Under the pieces are notes generated by a model that saw only the letters and a list, made by a program, of their open reading frames with translations, did no database searches and had not been told where the DNA came from. Below, in pieces: positions 54,550 through 64,000 of a stretch of 64,000 nucleotides of DNA. Within the stretch, counting starts at the first letter, position 1, and each line of letters starts with the position of its first letter. The stretch is from assembly GCA_965220665.1 (NCBI GenBank), contig CBDCQQ010000005.1, positions 1,178,001 through 1,242,000 of the forward strand, given 5' to 3'. A program made the translations under genes and the position numbers. Source of the stretch: JAJDZL01 sp965220665 (GTDB lineage: Bacteria; Pseudomonadota; Gammaproteobacteria; Arenicellales; JAJDZL01).

Positions 54550-56664
54550 GTGGAGCAGGTCAAGCATCCTCATCCTGAAGAAGACTCGATCTCGGTACTT
54601 CCACGAGTCGGGCCAAAACTTGCATCGACCCTGGAGAAGCTCAACATTTTTCAGGTAAAGGATTTGCTGTTTCATTTCCCTTACCGTTTCCAGGACAAAA
54701 CCCGAATTACTCCGATTAGTTCCCTGGTTGACAGGGAGTTCGCTGTGGTAGTTGGCCGGATTACTTCGGTAAAAGAAAACTTTTTTCGCTCCCGCCAGGC
54801 TCACCGCTCGCGCCGTTCACTGACGGTCAACATTCGGGATGATGGCGGTAGTATGAAAATGGTTCTTTTTCATTTCTCCCAACAACAGAAATTTTATTTG
54901 GAACGCGCCAGCTGGATTCAGTGCTTCGGCGAGGTAAGGCTCATTGGGCGAGGCCTTCAAATGACTCATCCTGAATATTCGGTTTATGAATATTCGCCAA
55001 CAATTCAGCAGGCTGATCGCTTAACACCAGTTTACGGCCTGACAGAAGGAATCGGGCAGGTGATGATGCGCAACATCGTCCTGTCGGCCTTGGAGTACTG
55101 CAAGAATCTCACTGTTCCCAACCTATTGCCAAAAGCGGTAATCAGGGAAAATGGATTGAGCGATATGAAATTAGCGTTCGAAGATATTCATACACCCAAA
55201 ATCGATAACCATCAGGAGGGACAGGACTTTTCCAGTCTGCCTGCAATGCGGCGTTTGATTTTTGAGGAGTTGGTGTCGTTTCAAGTTGCCAGACGTCAGC
55301 AGAAAAAAATCAGGCAGGCAGCAGACGCACCAAGCATGAATCCGGAGGGAGATCTTTCGAAACAGCTACGCGATTCCCTGAAGTTTACGCCTACAAGTTC
55401 TCAGCGAACGGTGATTCGAGAAATCATCACTGATTTACGAAGTTCTTCGCCGATGTTGCGCCTGGTTCAGGGTGATGTTGGTTCTGGTAAGACACTGGTA
55501 GCTGCCGCAGCTGCCGCCTGGGTTGTCGACTCCGGACATCAGGTTGCAATTATGGCCCCAACGGAACTCTTGGCAGATCAGCACTTGAAATCTTTTTACG
55601 ATTGGTTCTCGCCGTTAGGTATTGATGTGCAGGTATTAACTGGACGGTTAACTCAAAAGGTGAGAAAACAGGTCGAACGAGGAATGAAGACTGGGCAGAC
55701 CAAAATCGTAATCGGTACTCACGCCCTGTTTCAAGAGGGTGTGGAATTTAAAAGCCTGGGGTTGGTCATTGTTGATGAGCAGCATCGATTTGGGGTGGGC
55801 CAACGATTCGCACTACGAGAAAAGGGTGTGGTGGATAAGCAGGTGCCACACCAGTTAGTGATGACAGCAACGCCGATACCACGGACTCTTGCGATGGGAT
55901 TTTATGCAGACCTTGATGTATCAAGCATTACCGAACTCCCTCCCGGCCGCATACCGGTCAAGACTGAGACTAATTCCAGTGATCATCGCATGAATGCGAT
56001 CCAACAAGTTGATGCAGTGTGTGCATCCGGGCAGCAGGCGTATTGGGTTTGCCCTTTGATCGATAAGTCAGAAGTACTTGACGTCGAATCCGCTGTTGAG
56101 GCTGAGAAATTTGTTCGTCAATCGTTACCGGGCCGACGTATCGCATTGATTCATGGTCGAATCAAGAGCGACAAACGCGACAAGATCATGACCAGGTTCA
56201 GGAAAGGTGAGATTGACGTGTTGGTCGCGACAACGGTTATCGAAGTAGGTGTGGATGTTCCGAACGCAAGTTTGATGGTTATTGAGAGCTCTGAACGGCT
56301 TGGTCTTGCCCAATTGCACCAACTGCGGGGGCGTGTCGGACGCGGTGCCACACAAGCGCTTTGTACACTGTTGTACAAACAACCTCTTTCGGAGATGTCG
56401 CGAAATCGGTTGCAAGTCATGCGGGAAACAACGGATGGATTCAAGATTGCGGAAAAAGACCTCGAACTCAGAGGTGCCGGTGAACTTCTCGGTACTCGAC
56501 AAACCGGCGCTCAGATTTTTAGAATTGCAGAAATTTCGCGCGACCGGAGCCTGCTCGGTGATGTGATCAAGGCAGCTGACTTGATACTGGAACAGTACCC
56601 GGAGTTGGTTGATCCTTTGATTCGGCGCTGGACCATTCGAGAGGGACAGTACAGTGCTGTCTGA
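54550..56664 (+). CDS. recG: ATP-dependent DNA helicase RecG
   Basis: 704 residues, GTG start at 54550 directly after the ridA stop. N-terminal wedge/OB domain (LPRVGPKLASTLEKLNI, FPYRFQDKTRI), Walker A GDVGSGKTLVAA, DEQHRFGVGQR (motif II DEQH), ATPIPRTLAM and the C-terminal QLRGRVGRG. Remodels stalled forks and Holliday junctions. Overlaps ubiA by 11 bp. Confidence 0.97.
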   Translation: MEQVKHPHPEEDSISVLPRVGPKLASTLEKLNIFQVKDLLFHFPYRFQDKTRITPISSLVDREFAVVVGRITSVKENFFRSRQAHRSRRSLTVNIRDDGGSMKMVLFHFSQQQKFYLERASWIQCFGEVRLIGRGLQMTHPEYSVYEYSPTIQQADRLTPVYGLTEGIGQVMMRNIVLSALEYCKNLTVPNLLPKAVIRENGLSDMKLAFEDIHTPKIDNHQEGQDFSSLPAMRRLIFEELVSFQVARRQQKKIRQAADAPSMNPEGDLSKQLRDSLKFTPTSSQRTVIREIITDLRSSSPMLRLVQGDVGSGKTLVAAAAAAWVVDSGHQVAIMAPTELLADQHLKSFYDWFSPLGIDVQVLTGRLTQKVRKQVERGMKTGQTKIVIGTHALFQEGVEFKSLGLVIVDEQHRFGVGQRFALREKGVVDKQVPHQLVMTATPIPRTLAMGFYADLDVSSITELPPGRIPVKTETNSSDHRMNAIQQVDAVCASGQQAYWVCPLIDKSEVLDVESAVEAEKFVRQSLPGRRIALIHGRIKSDKRDKIMTRFRKGEIDVLVATTVIEVGVDVPNASLMVIESSERLGLAQLHQLRGRVGRGATQALCTLLYKQPLSEMSRNRLQVMRETTDGFKIAEKDLELRGAGELLGTRQTGAQIFRIAEISRDRSLLGDVIKAADLILEQYPELVDPLIRRWTIREGQYSAV

Positions 56665-57508
56665 ACGACTTGGTGCCTATGCTCGATTGATGCGGCTGGA
56701 CAAGCCCATCGGGAGCCTATTGCTCTTATGGCCCACTTTGTGGGCGTTGTGGGTTGCGGGTGATGGGCAACCGCAGCCTCGAATTGTATTGATCATGATC
56801 ATCGGTGTCTTTGTGATGCGTTCTGCTGGTTGTGTAATAAACGACTTTGCGGATCGTAATTTTGATCCCCACGTGGAACGGACCAAGAACCGGCCGCTTG
56901 CGACCAAGGAAGTGTCGGTTCGAGAGGCGCTGATTCTGTTTGTATGTCTCAGCTTAGTCGGATTCATACTAGTTCTGTTTCTTAACCGCTTATCCATCAT
57001 TTTGGCTTTTGTTGGGCTATTCCTCGCGGCCTCCTATCCATTTTTGAAAAGAGTAACGGGTTTGCCGCAGTTCTATCTCGGCATCGCGTTTGGCTGGGGG
57101 ATACCCATCGCATTTGCAGCGCATCTAGATACAGTTCCGATAGTTGGCTGGCTGATTCTTTTGGCAAATATTGCCTGGGCTGGTGCCTACGACACTTTTT
57201 ACGCAATGGTCGACCGAAACGACGATCTAAGGATCGGGGTCAAGTCACTAGCCACACTCAGTGGGAAAAGTGACCGTTTGGTGATTGGGCTCTGTCAGGC
57301 AGTAACGTTAATCATACTTGGGGCGGTTGGATATTTGCAGAACCTTGATGGCTACTACTATCTTGGTCTTTGCGGGGCATTATTTGTCGGTATCTGGCAC
57401 CAGTACTCCTGTCGAGAGGATAACCGAGAAAAGTTCTTTGCTGCGTTTTTTGGTAACAGCTGGTTTGGCGCGATGGTGTTTGGCGGGATTGTGCTGGCTT
57501 ATCTGTAA
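56654..57508 (+). CDS. ubiA: 4-hydroxybenzoate polyprenyltransferase
   Basis: 284 residues with about eight membrane helices; GTG start. First Asp-rich motif INDFADRNFDPHVERTKNRP and second AMVDRNDDLRIGVKS bind Mg-diphosphate. Attaches the isoprenoid tail in ubiquinone synthesis. Start lies within recG. Confidence 0.96.
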   Translation: MLSERLGAYARLMRLDKPIGSLLLLWPTLWALWVAGDGQPQPRIVLIMIIGVFVMRSAGCVINDFADRNFDPHVERTKNRPLATKEVSVREALILFVCLSLVGFILVLFLNRLSIILAFVGLFLAASYPFLKRVTGLPQFYLGIAFGWGIPIAFAAHLDTVPIVGWLILLANIAWAGAYDTFYAMVDRNDDLRIGVKSLATLSGKSDRLVIGLCQAVTLIILGAVGYLQNLDGYYYLGLCGALFVGIWHQYSCREDNREKFFAAFFGNSWFGAMVFGGIVLAYL

Positions 57509-57634
57509 TATGTGGCGCTTTTTTCATCAGTTTTGCTGAAGGTAGTAAACCTGCTGTATTGAAGCGGCGATAATTTCAAAGTTGCATCACGTCTCTTACA
57601 TATACTGGACACGAATTTTGCCAGGAGGATTTTG

Positions 57635-58006
57635 ATGTACGCTCTAATGGTCGGTGCTCACATCGCGTTTGCGCTCAGCGCTGTCGTTCTGGGTATCTTT
57701 GTGTTAAGCATGACCAAGGGTACACCGCGTCACAAACTCATGGGAAGAATATGGGTTGGAATGATGACTTTGGTAGCCGTGGGCTCGTTCAGTCTGCGCG
57801 ATCTCAATCATGGTGAGTTCAGCGCAATTCATGCACTCTCCGCCTTCACACTGTTATCAATGGTCTATGCGATTATCATGATTCGTCGAGGATATCGTCG
57901 AGCACATTTCTTTGCCATGATTGGCTGCTTTATCGGAGCTGTCGTTGCCGGGGTGTTCACGCTTAATCCGGAACGTTTGATCGGCAGTTTTTTCTTCAGT
58001 TCCTGA
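57635..58006 (+). CDS. DUF2306-type small membrane protein
   Basis: 123 residues from ATG 57635 with AGGAGG upstream. Four membrane helices; HKLMGRIWVGMM, SFSLRDLNHGEFSAIHALS and GYRRAHFFAMIGCFIGA match the DUF2306 pattern with conserved histidines that may bind metal or heme. Function unknown. Confidence 0.85.
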   Translation: MYALMVGAHIAFALSAVVLGIFVLSMTKGTPRHKLMGRIWVGMMTLVAVGSFSLRDLNHGEFSAIHALSAFTLLSMVYAIIMIRRGYRRAHFFAMIGCFIGAVVAGVFTLNPERLIGSFFFSS

Positions 58007-58088
58007 AGAGTCTAATCTACCAACTGGATTTACAGTTAAAACTGTTCTGAAGTTCACATGCCAGGCACTGTAGGCCAGAATCAGGTTG

Positions 58089-59393
58089 TTAGCTCAGTGC
58101 TGCAAATGATCGGTCCATCGACTGGACAATTTCGGGTACATCTTCGGTTGACAGGCACAGGGGTGGGACTAGTCTCAATACACTTCGATCTGGACCGGCT
58201 TTACTGGTTACAAGCCCGTTAAATCGAGTTTCCTCAAACACGACGGCCGTCTCTTCAGGTGCGGGTTCCTTACTTTGCCGGTCTTTGACGAGCTCGACTG
58301 CAATCATGAGTCCCCTACCGCGTACATCTCCAATTACTAGATGGTCGTGCATGAGACCTGTTAATCCGTCCAACAACAGTTTTCCAACCATCTTGGCGTT
58401 TTGCTGTAACTGCTCCCGTTTGATGACCTCGAGAACTGCACGTCCGGCGGCACAGCTCATCGGATTTGCACCGTAGGTATGAAACAGGAACTTTTCCGCC
58501 ATGGGCTCTGCAATTTCCTTTTGTGCGATGACTGCGCCTAATGGGTATCCATTCCCGATGCCCTTTGCAGCAACAACAATTTCAGGTACTACGCCATGCT
58601 GTTCAAAGTTCCAGAAAGAATCTCCAGTCCGGCCGAATCCCGCTTGCACTTCATCCAAAATCATGACGCCACCCGCAGCGCGTACTCGCTCAGCAGCACC
58701 GGCAATATATCCTACGGGCATCGGAATGATCCCAACGTATCCCTGTACCGGTTCGATCACCATCGCGGCAATCTTACCTGAGGTGTTGTATCGAATCGTG
58801 TTTTCAAGCGATGTCAGATAACGCTCGGTATCGTCTCCGAACTCGCTTCGATAGGGGTTTGGTGAGAGAGCAAACTGCACGTGGCCAGGCAAATTGACAT
58901 CATGTCGAAACCCCGCTATTCCAGTAATTGACTGGGCACCATAGGTTGGACCATGATATCCACCCTGTAGGGAGACTATGTCGCTCTTTCCGGTATAGGT
59001 TCGCGCCATCATCAGTGCTAGGTCAATCGCTTCAGCACCGCTATTGGTAAAGTGCACAACCCAATCGTATCCATCAGGCATGGTTGCCGCCAATTCCTCG
59101 GCAAAGTGAGCTGGCACCGGGTGATAGAACATCGTTGTGCAGTGTGGCAGTTCGGTTGCCTGCTCACTTGCAGCCCGGACCACGTCCGGATGAGCATGAC
59201 CAACAGAAATGCATACATTCATTCCCAAAAGATCAATCAGACGGTTGTCGTCCTCATCCCACAAATACTGCCCCTGCCCGCGTTTCACGATCAATGGCTT
59301 ACGATATGGCTGAAACTTTCTTTGCGAGGCGGCGTAGTAATTTTCCCGTCGTTGAACAACCGCATCATAGGACCAGTCGATTTCAAGTGTCAT
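58089..59393 (-). CDS. Class III aminotransferase, AGXT2-like
   Basis: 434 residues. PLP lysine in VVAAKGIGNGYPLGAVIA, cofactor Asp in MILDEVQAGFGRTG, and FTNSGAEAIDLALMMAR. AGXT2-like enzymes move amino groups from alanine or beta-amino acids to glyoxylate or pyruvate. Lies 11 bp after the MttB gene in an operon, so it probably acts on an amine or amino acid released from methylated substrates; inference. Confidence 0.92.
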   Translation of the reverse strand: MTLEIDWSYDAVVQRRENYYAASQRKFQPYRKPLIVKRGQGQYLWDEDDNRLIDLLGMNVCISVGHAHPDVVRAASEQATELPHCTTMFYHPVPAHFAEELAATMPDGYDWVVHFTNSGAEAIDLALMMARTYTGKSDIVSLQGGYHGPTYGAQSITGIAGFRHDVNLPGHVQFALSPNPYRSEFGDDTERYLTSLENTIRYNTSGKIAAMVIEPVQGYVGIIPMPVGYIAGAAERVRAAGGVMILDEVQAGFGRTGDSFWNFEQHGVVPEIVVAAKGIGNGYPLGAVIAQKEIAEPMAEKFLFHTYGANPMSCAAGRAVLEVIKREQLQQNAKMVGKLLLDGLTGLMHDHLVIGDVRGRGLMIAVELVKDRQSKEPAPEETAVVFEETRFNGLVTSKAGPDRSVLRLVPPLCLSTEDVPEIVQSMDRSFAALS

Positions 59394-59404
59394 TGGATTC
59401 CTCT

Positions 59405-60955
59405 TTATTGATTGCGAATTTCCTTGAGACGTCGCAAGACAAATTCATCAAGAGCCTCCGCGACATTTAATTCAATGGGTGGTGGCTGATACTCATTGAG
59501 CATCTGTTTCCATGTTTGATTGGCGCGCTGATGCTGCCAGGTTGATCCCTCAGCCTGCCACTGCTCGAATGATTTGTTGTCTGCGACAGATGACTGAAAG
59601 AAAGCGGTCTCGAAATTTCGCTGCGTGTGTCCTGCTTCCAGAAAATGATGTCCTGGTTCGACTTCTTCAAAAGCGTCCCAGGCCTGAGCTTCGTCCGACA
59701 GGTCGACTTTGTCTGCAAATGCTGCCAGCATTGCGCAGCGATCCGCGTCCATGATGACTTTTTCGTAGCCGACAGTCAAAAGACTCTCCAAGCAACCTGT
59801 GGCATGAATGATGAAGTGTGTGCCAGCCATGAAGGAGCCAATCAATTGAGTTGCACTTTCGTATGCGGCTTGTGCATCGGGGACTTTAGACGCAGTGAGT
59901 GCGCCAACTGAGTGCAGGGGTACGCCTAGGCGATCGGCAAGCGAACGAGCGCACATTTGGAACTGCATGCCTTCTGGTGTACCGAAGGTTGTTGCACCGG
60001 ATTGCAGGGAAATTGGACTGAAAAAAGTTCCAAATACGGCAGGTGCACCAGGCCTTATCAGTTGTATGAGACAAAGTCCAGCCAAAACTTCCGCCAGTAC
60101 CTGTGCGAGAGTTGCTGCAACTGACACTGGGCTCATAGCACCGCCGAGAACAAAAGGCGAGACAACGATCGCTTGATTGGCTTTGGCGTAGACTTTGAGT
60201 GCTTCGAGCATGGTTGCATCGAGCACGAGTGGTGCGTTGGTGTTGACAACACTGTACAGGCAACAGTTTTCATTGACAAATTTCTCACCAAATACGATTC
60301 GTACCATCTCAACGGTATCAGCAGCCCGCTCGCGTGCTGTAACCGCGCCCATAAATGGCTTATCACTCAGTTTCAAATGAGTTTTAGCCATGAAGAGGTG
60401 ACGTTCGGACACTGGTAAATCGACAGGTTCGCAAACGACTCCACCTGAGTGGTGAACGCTATCCAGCATGTAGTGAAGCCGCGTCAGATTCTCAAAGTCT
60501 TCGCAAGTCGAGTACCGCCTGCCGCGATCCATGTCGTGAACAAATGGTGAGCCAAAGCTCGGACAGAAAAGGGAGTTTTTACCGCCGATTTCGACGGATC
60601 GGATCGGGTTTCTGGCATATTGGGTAAATTGCTGGGGTGCTGAATTTTGAATGACCTCACGGCAAAATCCAGGTTCAAATCGAACTCGCTCACCTGATAC
60701 TCTGCAGCCGGCCTGTCTAAAGATGTCTAACGTTTCGGGGTCATCTCGAAAATCCATGCCGATCTGATCCAGAATTCGGTCGGCATTTTTCTCGATAAGC
60801 GATAAGCCAGCATCGTCCAACAAACCGATTCTTCCGACATGACGTTGAATGTAGGGACTGCTGTTGCCAGAAACGTTGCCACGCTGGCGTCGTTCGCGTT
60901 TGGACTGACGTCCTCCCGTCCTTCGACGCGCGGCTTTTTTCGTCGAACTTTTCAC
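59405..60955 (-). CDS. MttB-superfamily methyltransferase (non-pyrrolysine)
   Basis: 516 residues, GTG start. The basic N-terminus RRTGGRQSKRERRQRG, ILDQIGMDFRDDPETLDIF, GGAMSPVSVAATLAQVLAEV and IIHATGCLESLLTVGYEKV are typical of trimethylamine-methyltransferase family proteins. No in-frame amber codon occurs, so no pyrrolysine. Characterised members of this type demethylate glycine betaine, proline betaine or carnitine to a corrinoid protein; no corrinoid protein or activase is beside it, so the acceptor is unknown. First gene of an operon with the aminotransferase. Confidence 0.93.
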   Translation of the reverse strand: MKSSTKKAARRRTGGRQSKRERRQRGNVSGNSSPYIQRHVGRIGLLDDAGLSLIEKNADRILDQIGMDFRDDPETLDIFRQAGCRVSGERVRFEPGFCREVIQNSAPQQFTQYARNPIRSVEIGGKNSLFCPSFGSPFVHDMDRGRRYSTCEDFENLTRLHYMLDSVHHSGGVVCEPVDLPVSERHLFMAKTHLKLSDKPFMGAVTARERAADTVEMVRIVFGEKFVNENCCLYSVVNTNAPLVLDATMLEALKVYAKANQAIVVSPFVLGGAMSPVSVAATLAQVLAEVLAGLCLIQLIRPGAPAVFGTFFSPISLQSGATTFGTPEGMQFQMCARSLADRLGVPLHSVGALTASKVPDAQAAYESATQLIGSFMAGTHFIIHATGCLESLLTVGYEKVIMDADRCAMLAAFADKVDLSDEAQAWDAFEEVEPGHHFLEAGHTQRNFETAFFQSSVADNKSFEQWQAEGSTWQHQRANQTWKQMLNEYQPPPIELNVAEALDEFVLRRLKEIRNQ

Positions 60956-61126
60956 GTTCAGAATTGTATATGACAGGTTGTTGCAGGACTAACTTGTGAG
61001 AACTTGAGCCTGGTTCATTTCTGTCGAATTGTAAGCGCCAAATTTCAAGAATTGCAGAACGATACTAACAATCGCTTAACTAAAATGGCGATGTTCATTA
61101 GGGATACTACATTGATGATTTGATTG

Positions 61127-63574
61127 GTGAATGGAAACATAGACATCGCGATTATTGGTGGCGGAGCAATTGGGCTCTCAGTTGCCTACCATCTGCTTCA
61201 GATGGGTGGCTGCTCAGTTCGACTGTTTGAAGCAAACCAAGTTGGAAGCGGTACCTCCTGGCACGCTGCAGGCATCGTAGGACCGTTGCGATCCTCCCTG
61301 AATATGACAAAAATCGCGATGTACGCGACACACCTGTTCCCAGAACTCGAAAATCAGACGGGAAAGTCAACGGGATATCGGCAAACCGGTGGCCTTTGGC
61401 TAGCACAAAATCATGAAAGGCTCACTGAGCTTAGAAGGATTCATGCCATGGGATGTCGAGTTGGGTTAGGAGTTGAAATGATCAGTACTCAGGAAGTGCT
61501 GCAAGTAGCACCATTTCTGCGCGTAGATGACTTGGCTGGAGCGCTCTGGGTTGATGAAGATGCGCAGGTTTCGCCGGTTGATTTGTGTGCTGCGTATGCT
61601 ACTGGAATCAAACTGATGGGTGGACTGATCGAGGAGGGGCAACCTGTTGAACGAATAGAGACTAAAAATGGCAGACTCAAAGGTATCGCACTTTTGAATG
61701 GTGATAGGATTGACTGCGACCGGGTTGTATTGTGTGCTGGCCTGTGGTCTCGAACTTTGGCTGCGAAAGTTGGTGTCAATGTGCCACTACAGGCTGTGGA
61801 ACACATGTATGTGGTGACAGAGCCGATTGACCAGTTGCGAGAATCCGTACCTGTTGTGCGTGATTTGGATCGCGGTGTGTATCTCAAGGGAGATACAGGA
61901 AAGATGGTGATTGGTGGATTTGAAAAAGATGCCAAGATCTGGAGTCCGGCATCTGAGATTCCTGCAGATGGTGGATATCTGATGTTTGCTGAAGACTGGG
62001 ATCAGTTTGAACCGTTTATGCAGGCTGCCGTTGAAAGGATGCCGGTTTTGGAATCAACGGGAATCCAGATGTTCATGAATGGACCGGAGAGCTTCACTCC
62101 CGATACAAAGCCATTGATCGGTGAAACGCCCGAACTTCCCGGGCTTTTTGTCGCAGCAGGATTTAATTCGGTTGGTGTGATGTCATCGGCGGGAGTTGGG
62201 CGCGAACTGTCAGAGTGGATATTGGGAGGTCGTCCCCGGTTCGATTTGTGGGAAGTTGATATTCGTCGCGTTAGCCCGAAATGGAATGAAACCAAAAACC
62301 TACACCTACGCATGCAAGAGGCGGTTCATACCCAGTTTGCAATGCACTGGCCTCTCAAACAACCTGAGCCGCGAGTGGGGCTTCATCGATCCCCTCTATA
62401 TGAACGTTTAAAGTCTGCAGGTGCGGTGTTTGGGTGTTTGCCGCACTGGGAGGTGCCGTTGTGGTACGCGGAATCAGAGTCGGAGCGTGGAATCATTCAC
62501 ACCTTTGGCGAACAACCGTGGTGGGATATCAGCCAACGCGAGGCGGCACAAATGGCTGCTTCCGTCGCACTGATTGATCTCTCGCAGTTTTCGAAATTTG
62601 AGATTACGGGAAAACGGTCCCTTGAAGGTTTGCAATACCTGTGTGCTGGTGATATGGATATGCGACCCGGGCAGTCAAAATACACAGTGATGCTCAACGA
62701 ACGGGGCGGAATTGAAGCCGATGTGACGGTCAGTCGAATTGGTTCCAATTCCTTTAGAGTCGTGAGTGGTGCTAGTACGCGTTATCGAGATTTATCCCGC
62801 ATGCGACAAATTCTGGAAGATTTCGATGGCGTATTAATTGAGGATCGAACTCAGGATGAAGCAGTACTGGGAGTAATGGGACCATTGGCTAGAGAGGTGT
62901 TACAACGCGTATTCTCCGAAAACCTGCATTCAGAAAGATTTCCGTTTGGAGACTTTCGAAAGGGAAAAATTGGTGGGATGGAAGTAACAGCTCTTAGGCG
63001 AAGTTATGCAGGCGAGTTGGGGTGGGAGATCTACATGCAGGCGGATGATGCGATGATGGTCTACGATTCGATCAGAGAGGCAGGTGAAGACTTTGGAATT
63101 TCTCATCTTGGTATGCTGGCATTAGATGGCTGTCGAATGGAAAAAGGTTTTGGACATTGGAGTCACGAATGGGGTCCTGACGTGACACCAATCGAAGCTA
63201 GGATTGAACACATACTGGGAACGCGTCATGGTGACTATTTGGGTTATGACGCGATACAGCAGCAGAAGGAGCATGGTGTCAGCCAAAAACTTTTTCTGTT
63301 GGAAGTCCTTCTTCAGACGTCGGAACGCCCACTGTTGCTACATGATGAGCTTGTTTTGTGCGACGATGAAATAGTGGGGTTGACAACATCTGGTGCAGTT
63401 GGTCCTCGAACAGGGAAACTGCTGTCTTTTGCAATCGTTGAATCTCAGCATGGTGAGTCATTTTCAGCAATTTGTGACAAGCGTTTACAGATTGAGGTGG
63501 CCGGAGAATTATACGAAACACGTGTGTTGACTGAGGCACCGTATGATCCTGACGGAATGCGAATGAGAGCTTAG
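61127..63574 (+). CDS. Dimethylglycine/sarcosine dehydrogenase-like FAD and folate-binding oxidase
   Basis: 815 residues from GTG 61127 (TTG 61124 is an alternative). N-terminal FAD domain (DIAIIGGGAIGLSVAYHL), with GSGTSWHAAGIVGPLR containing the His-flavin attachment segment, then GFNSVGVMSSAGVGRELSEW; C-terminal GcvT-like aminomethyltransferase domain (GDMDMRPGQSKYTVMLNERGG, YAGELGWEIYMQ, LDGCRMEKGFGHWSHEWG). Oxidatively demethylates dimethylglycine or sarcosine and gives the formaldehyde unit to tetrahydrofolate. Divergent from the MttB operon with a 170-bp gap; together they form an N-methyl-compound catabolic cluster. Confidence 0.93.
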   Translation: MNGNIDIAIIGGGAIGLSVAYHLLQMGGCSVRLFEANQVGSGTSWHAAGIVGPLRSSLNMTKIAMYATHLFPELENQTGKSTGYRQTGGLWLAQNHERLTELRRIHAMGCRVGLGVEMISTQEVLQVAPFLRVDDLAGALWVDEDAQVSPVDLCAAYATGIKLMGGLIEEGQPVERIETKNGRLKGIALLNGDRIDCDRVVLCAGLWSRTLAAKVGVNVPLQAVEHMYVVTEPIDQLRESVPVVRDLDRGVYLKGDTGKMVIGGFEKDAKIWSPASEIPADGGYLMFAEDWDQFEPFMQAAVERMPVLESTGIQMFMNGPESFTPDTKPLIGETPELPGLFVAAGFNSVGVMSSAGVGRELSEWILGGRPRFDLWEVDIRRVSPKWNETKNLHLRMQEAVHTQFAMHWPLKQPEPRVGLHRSPLYERLKSAGAVFGCLPHWEVPLWYAESESERGIIHTFGEQPWWDISQREAAQMAASVALIDLSQFSKFEITGKRSLEGLQYLCAGDMDMRPGQSKYTVMLNERGGIEADVTVSRIGSNSFRVVSGASTRYRDLSRMRQILEDFDGVLIEDRTQDEAVLGVMGPLAREVLQRVFSENLHSERFPFGDFRKGKIGGMEVTALRRSYAGELGWEIYMQADDAMMVYDSIREAGEDFGISHLGMLALDGCRMEKGFGHWSHEWGPDVTPIEARIEHILGTRHGDYLGYDAIQQQKEHGVSQKLFLLEVLLQTSERPLLLHDELVLCDDEIVGLTTSGAVGPRTGKLLSFAIVESQHGESFSAICDKRLQIEVAGELYETRVLTEAPYDPDGMRMRA

Positions 63575-63791
63575 TTTCTTTTCACACATCAAATGTTAAA
63601 TACATGCGTTTCAGATTGAAGTGCGTACTTGCACCGTACACTACCAGTCAAGCTTTGGTAGTGCCCCCGATTAAACAGTTAATCTGCTTAACTTGCAGAC
63701 AGGTTCAAGTGGCTAACTAAAGTACCGTATTTATTGGGACCGAGTAATGCTCATTCAAACGGCACAGTTTCTGCCTGTACCTCTATCTCTG

Positions 63792-64000
63792 GAGTTATGC
63801 CCAAAAGTAGTGCGTGACGGGGGTTGAAAAAAAAGCGGCGTATCTGGTTAAATGTAGAAAGCATTTTTACAACCAACCAGAGAGGTACGCCACTATGAGT
63901 AACGATAACGTAATTGGATTTGAAAGTCGAGACATTTCACCCGATGTTGTGACCGAATTGGTGCGCACCGGTGCCAGACGGATTCTCGCCCAGGCCCTGC
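63792..64000 (+). mobile_element. IS256-family element, copy D (cut by window edge)
   Basis: Starts GAGTTATGCCCAAAAG at 63792 with the same left end as copy A; the right end lies outside. The 5' stem around the RBS is identical. Confidence 0.95.
63895..64000 (+). CDS. IS256-family transposase, copy D (partial)
   Basis: ATG 63895 followed by the same 35 codons as the other copies (to ILAQAL); the window ends there. Confidence 0.93.
   Translation, partial: MSNDNVIGFESRDISPDVVTELVRTGARRILAQAL

Noticed and set aside
59405..60955. Pyrrolysine-containing trimethylamine methyltransferase
   Set aside because: The frame is open without any internal TAG, so it belongs to the non-pyrrolysine branch.

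Overview
The window looks like a chromosome segment of a gammaproteobacterium, probably marine or host-associated. The evidence is the housekeeping order rpoZ-spoT-ridA-recG-ubiA (51.4-57.5 kb), a rho/trxA pair at the left edge, and dispersed biotin genes (bioB; bioA; bioF-bioD). Host genes are AT-leaning, while several insertion sequences are clearly GC-richer. The species assignment is inference; no rRNA or tRNA gene was seen.

Layout: 0-13.7 kb carries rho (partial), trxA, a CBS-less kdsD, a sulfatase-modifying-factor-like protein, an orphan xanthine-dehydrogenase-type molybdenum subunit, bioB with a translationally coupled ferritin-like diiron protein, a 5'-truncated ATPase/regulator, a rhodanese, a Fic protein with its own operator, a Uma2 nuclease with a decayed duplicate, and a solitary HigA-type antitoxin. 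At 13.9-22.7 kb lies a TRAP transporter operon (dctP-dctQ-dctM, an NTF2-like gene, a cupin gene). Its binding-protein gene is split by a DDE-type IS that is itself split by an IS21-family element.

23-42 kb is an accessory, defence-like island saturated with IS elements: an IS4-like element, three IS256-family copies (a fourth starts at the right edge) and an integrase-type IS nested inside one IS256 copy. Removing the elements in silico restores two host genes exactly in frame: a 341-residue PUA/EVE-like plus PD-(D/E)XK restriction-type nuclease, and a 333-residue ParB-like protein. The latter belongs to a tightly overlapping minus-strand operon (41378 down to 32717): ParB-like protein, small PD-(D/E)XK nuclease, SNF2-type helicase, second ParB-like protein, radical SAM enzyme, and a small truncated gene. 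I do not recognise this combination as a described system; it is the best candidate here for a new DNA-modification or defence locus.

42.8-64 kb returns to metabolism: bioA, a frameshifted PD-(D/E)XK pseudogene, a small lipoprotein, a Rieske oxygenase with a 2-hydroxyacid dehydrogenase, bioF-bioD, cytochrome c' facing a cytochrome b561, the rpoZ-spoT-ridA-recG-ubiA run, and a cluster for N-methylated compounds (MttB-type methyltransferase, class III aminotransferase, dimethylglycine/sarcosine-dehydrogenase-like oxidase).
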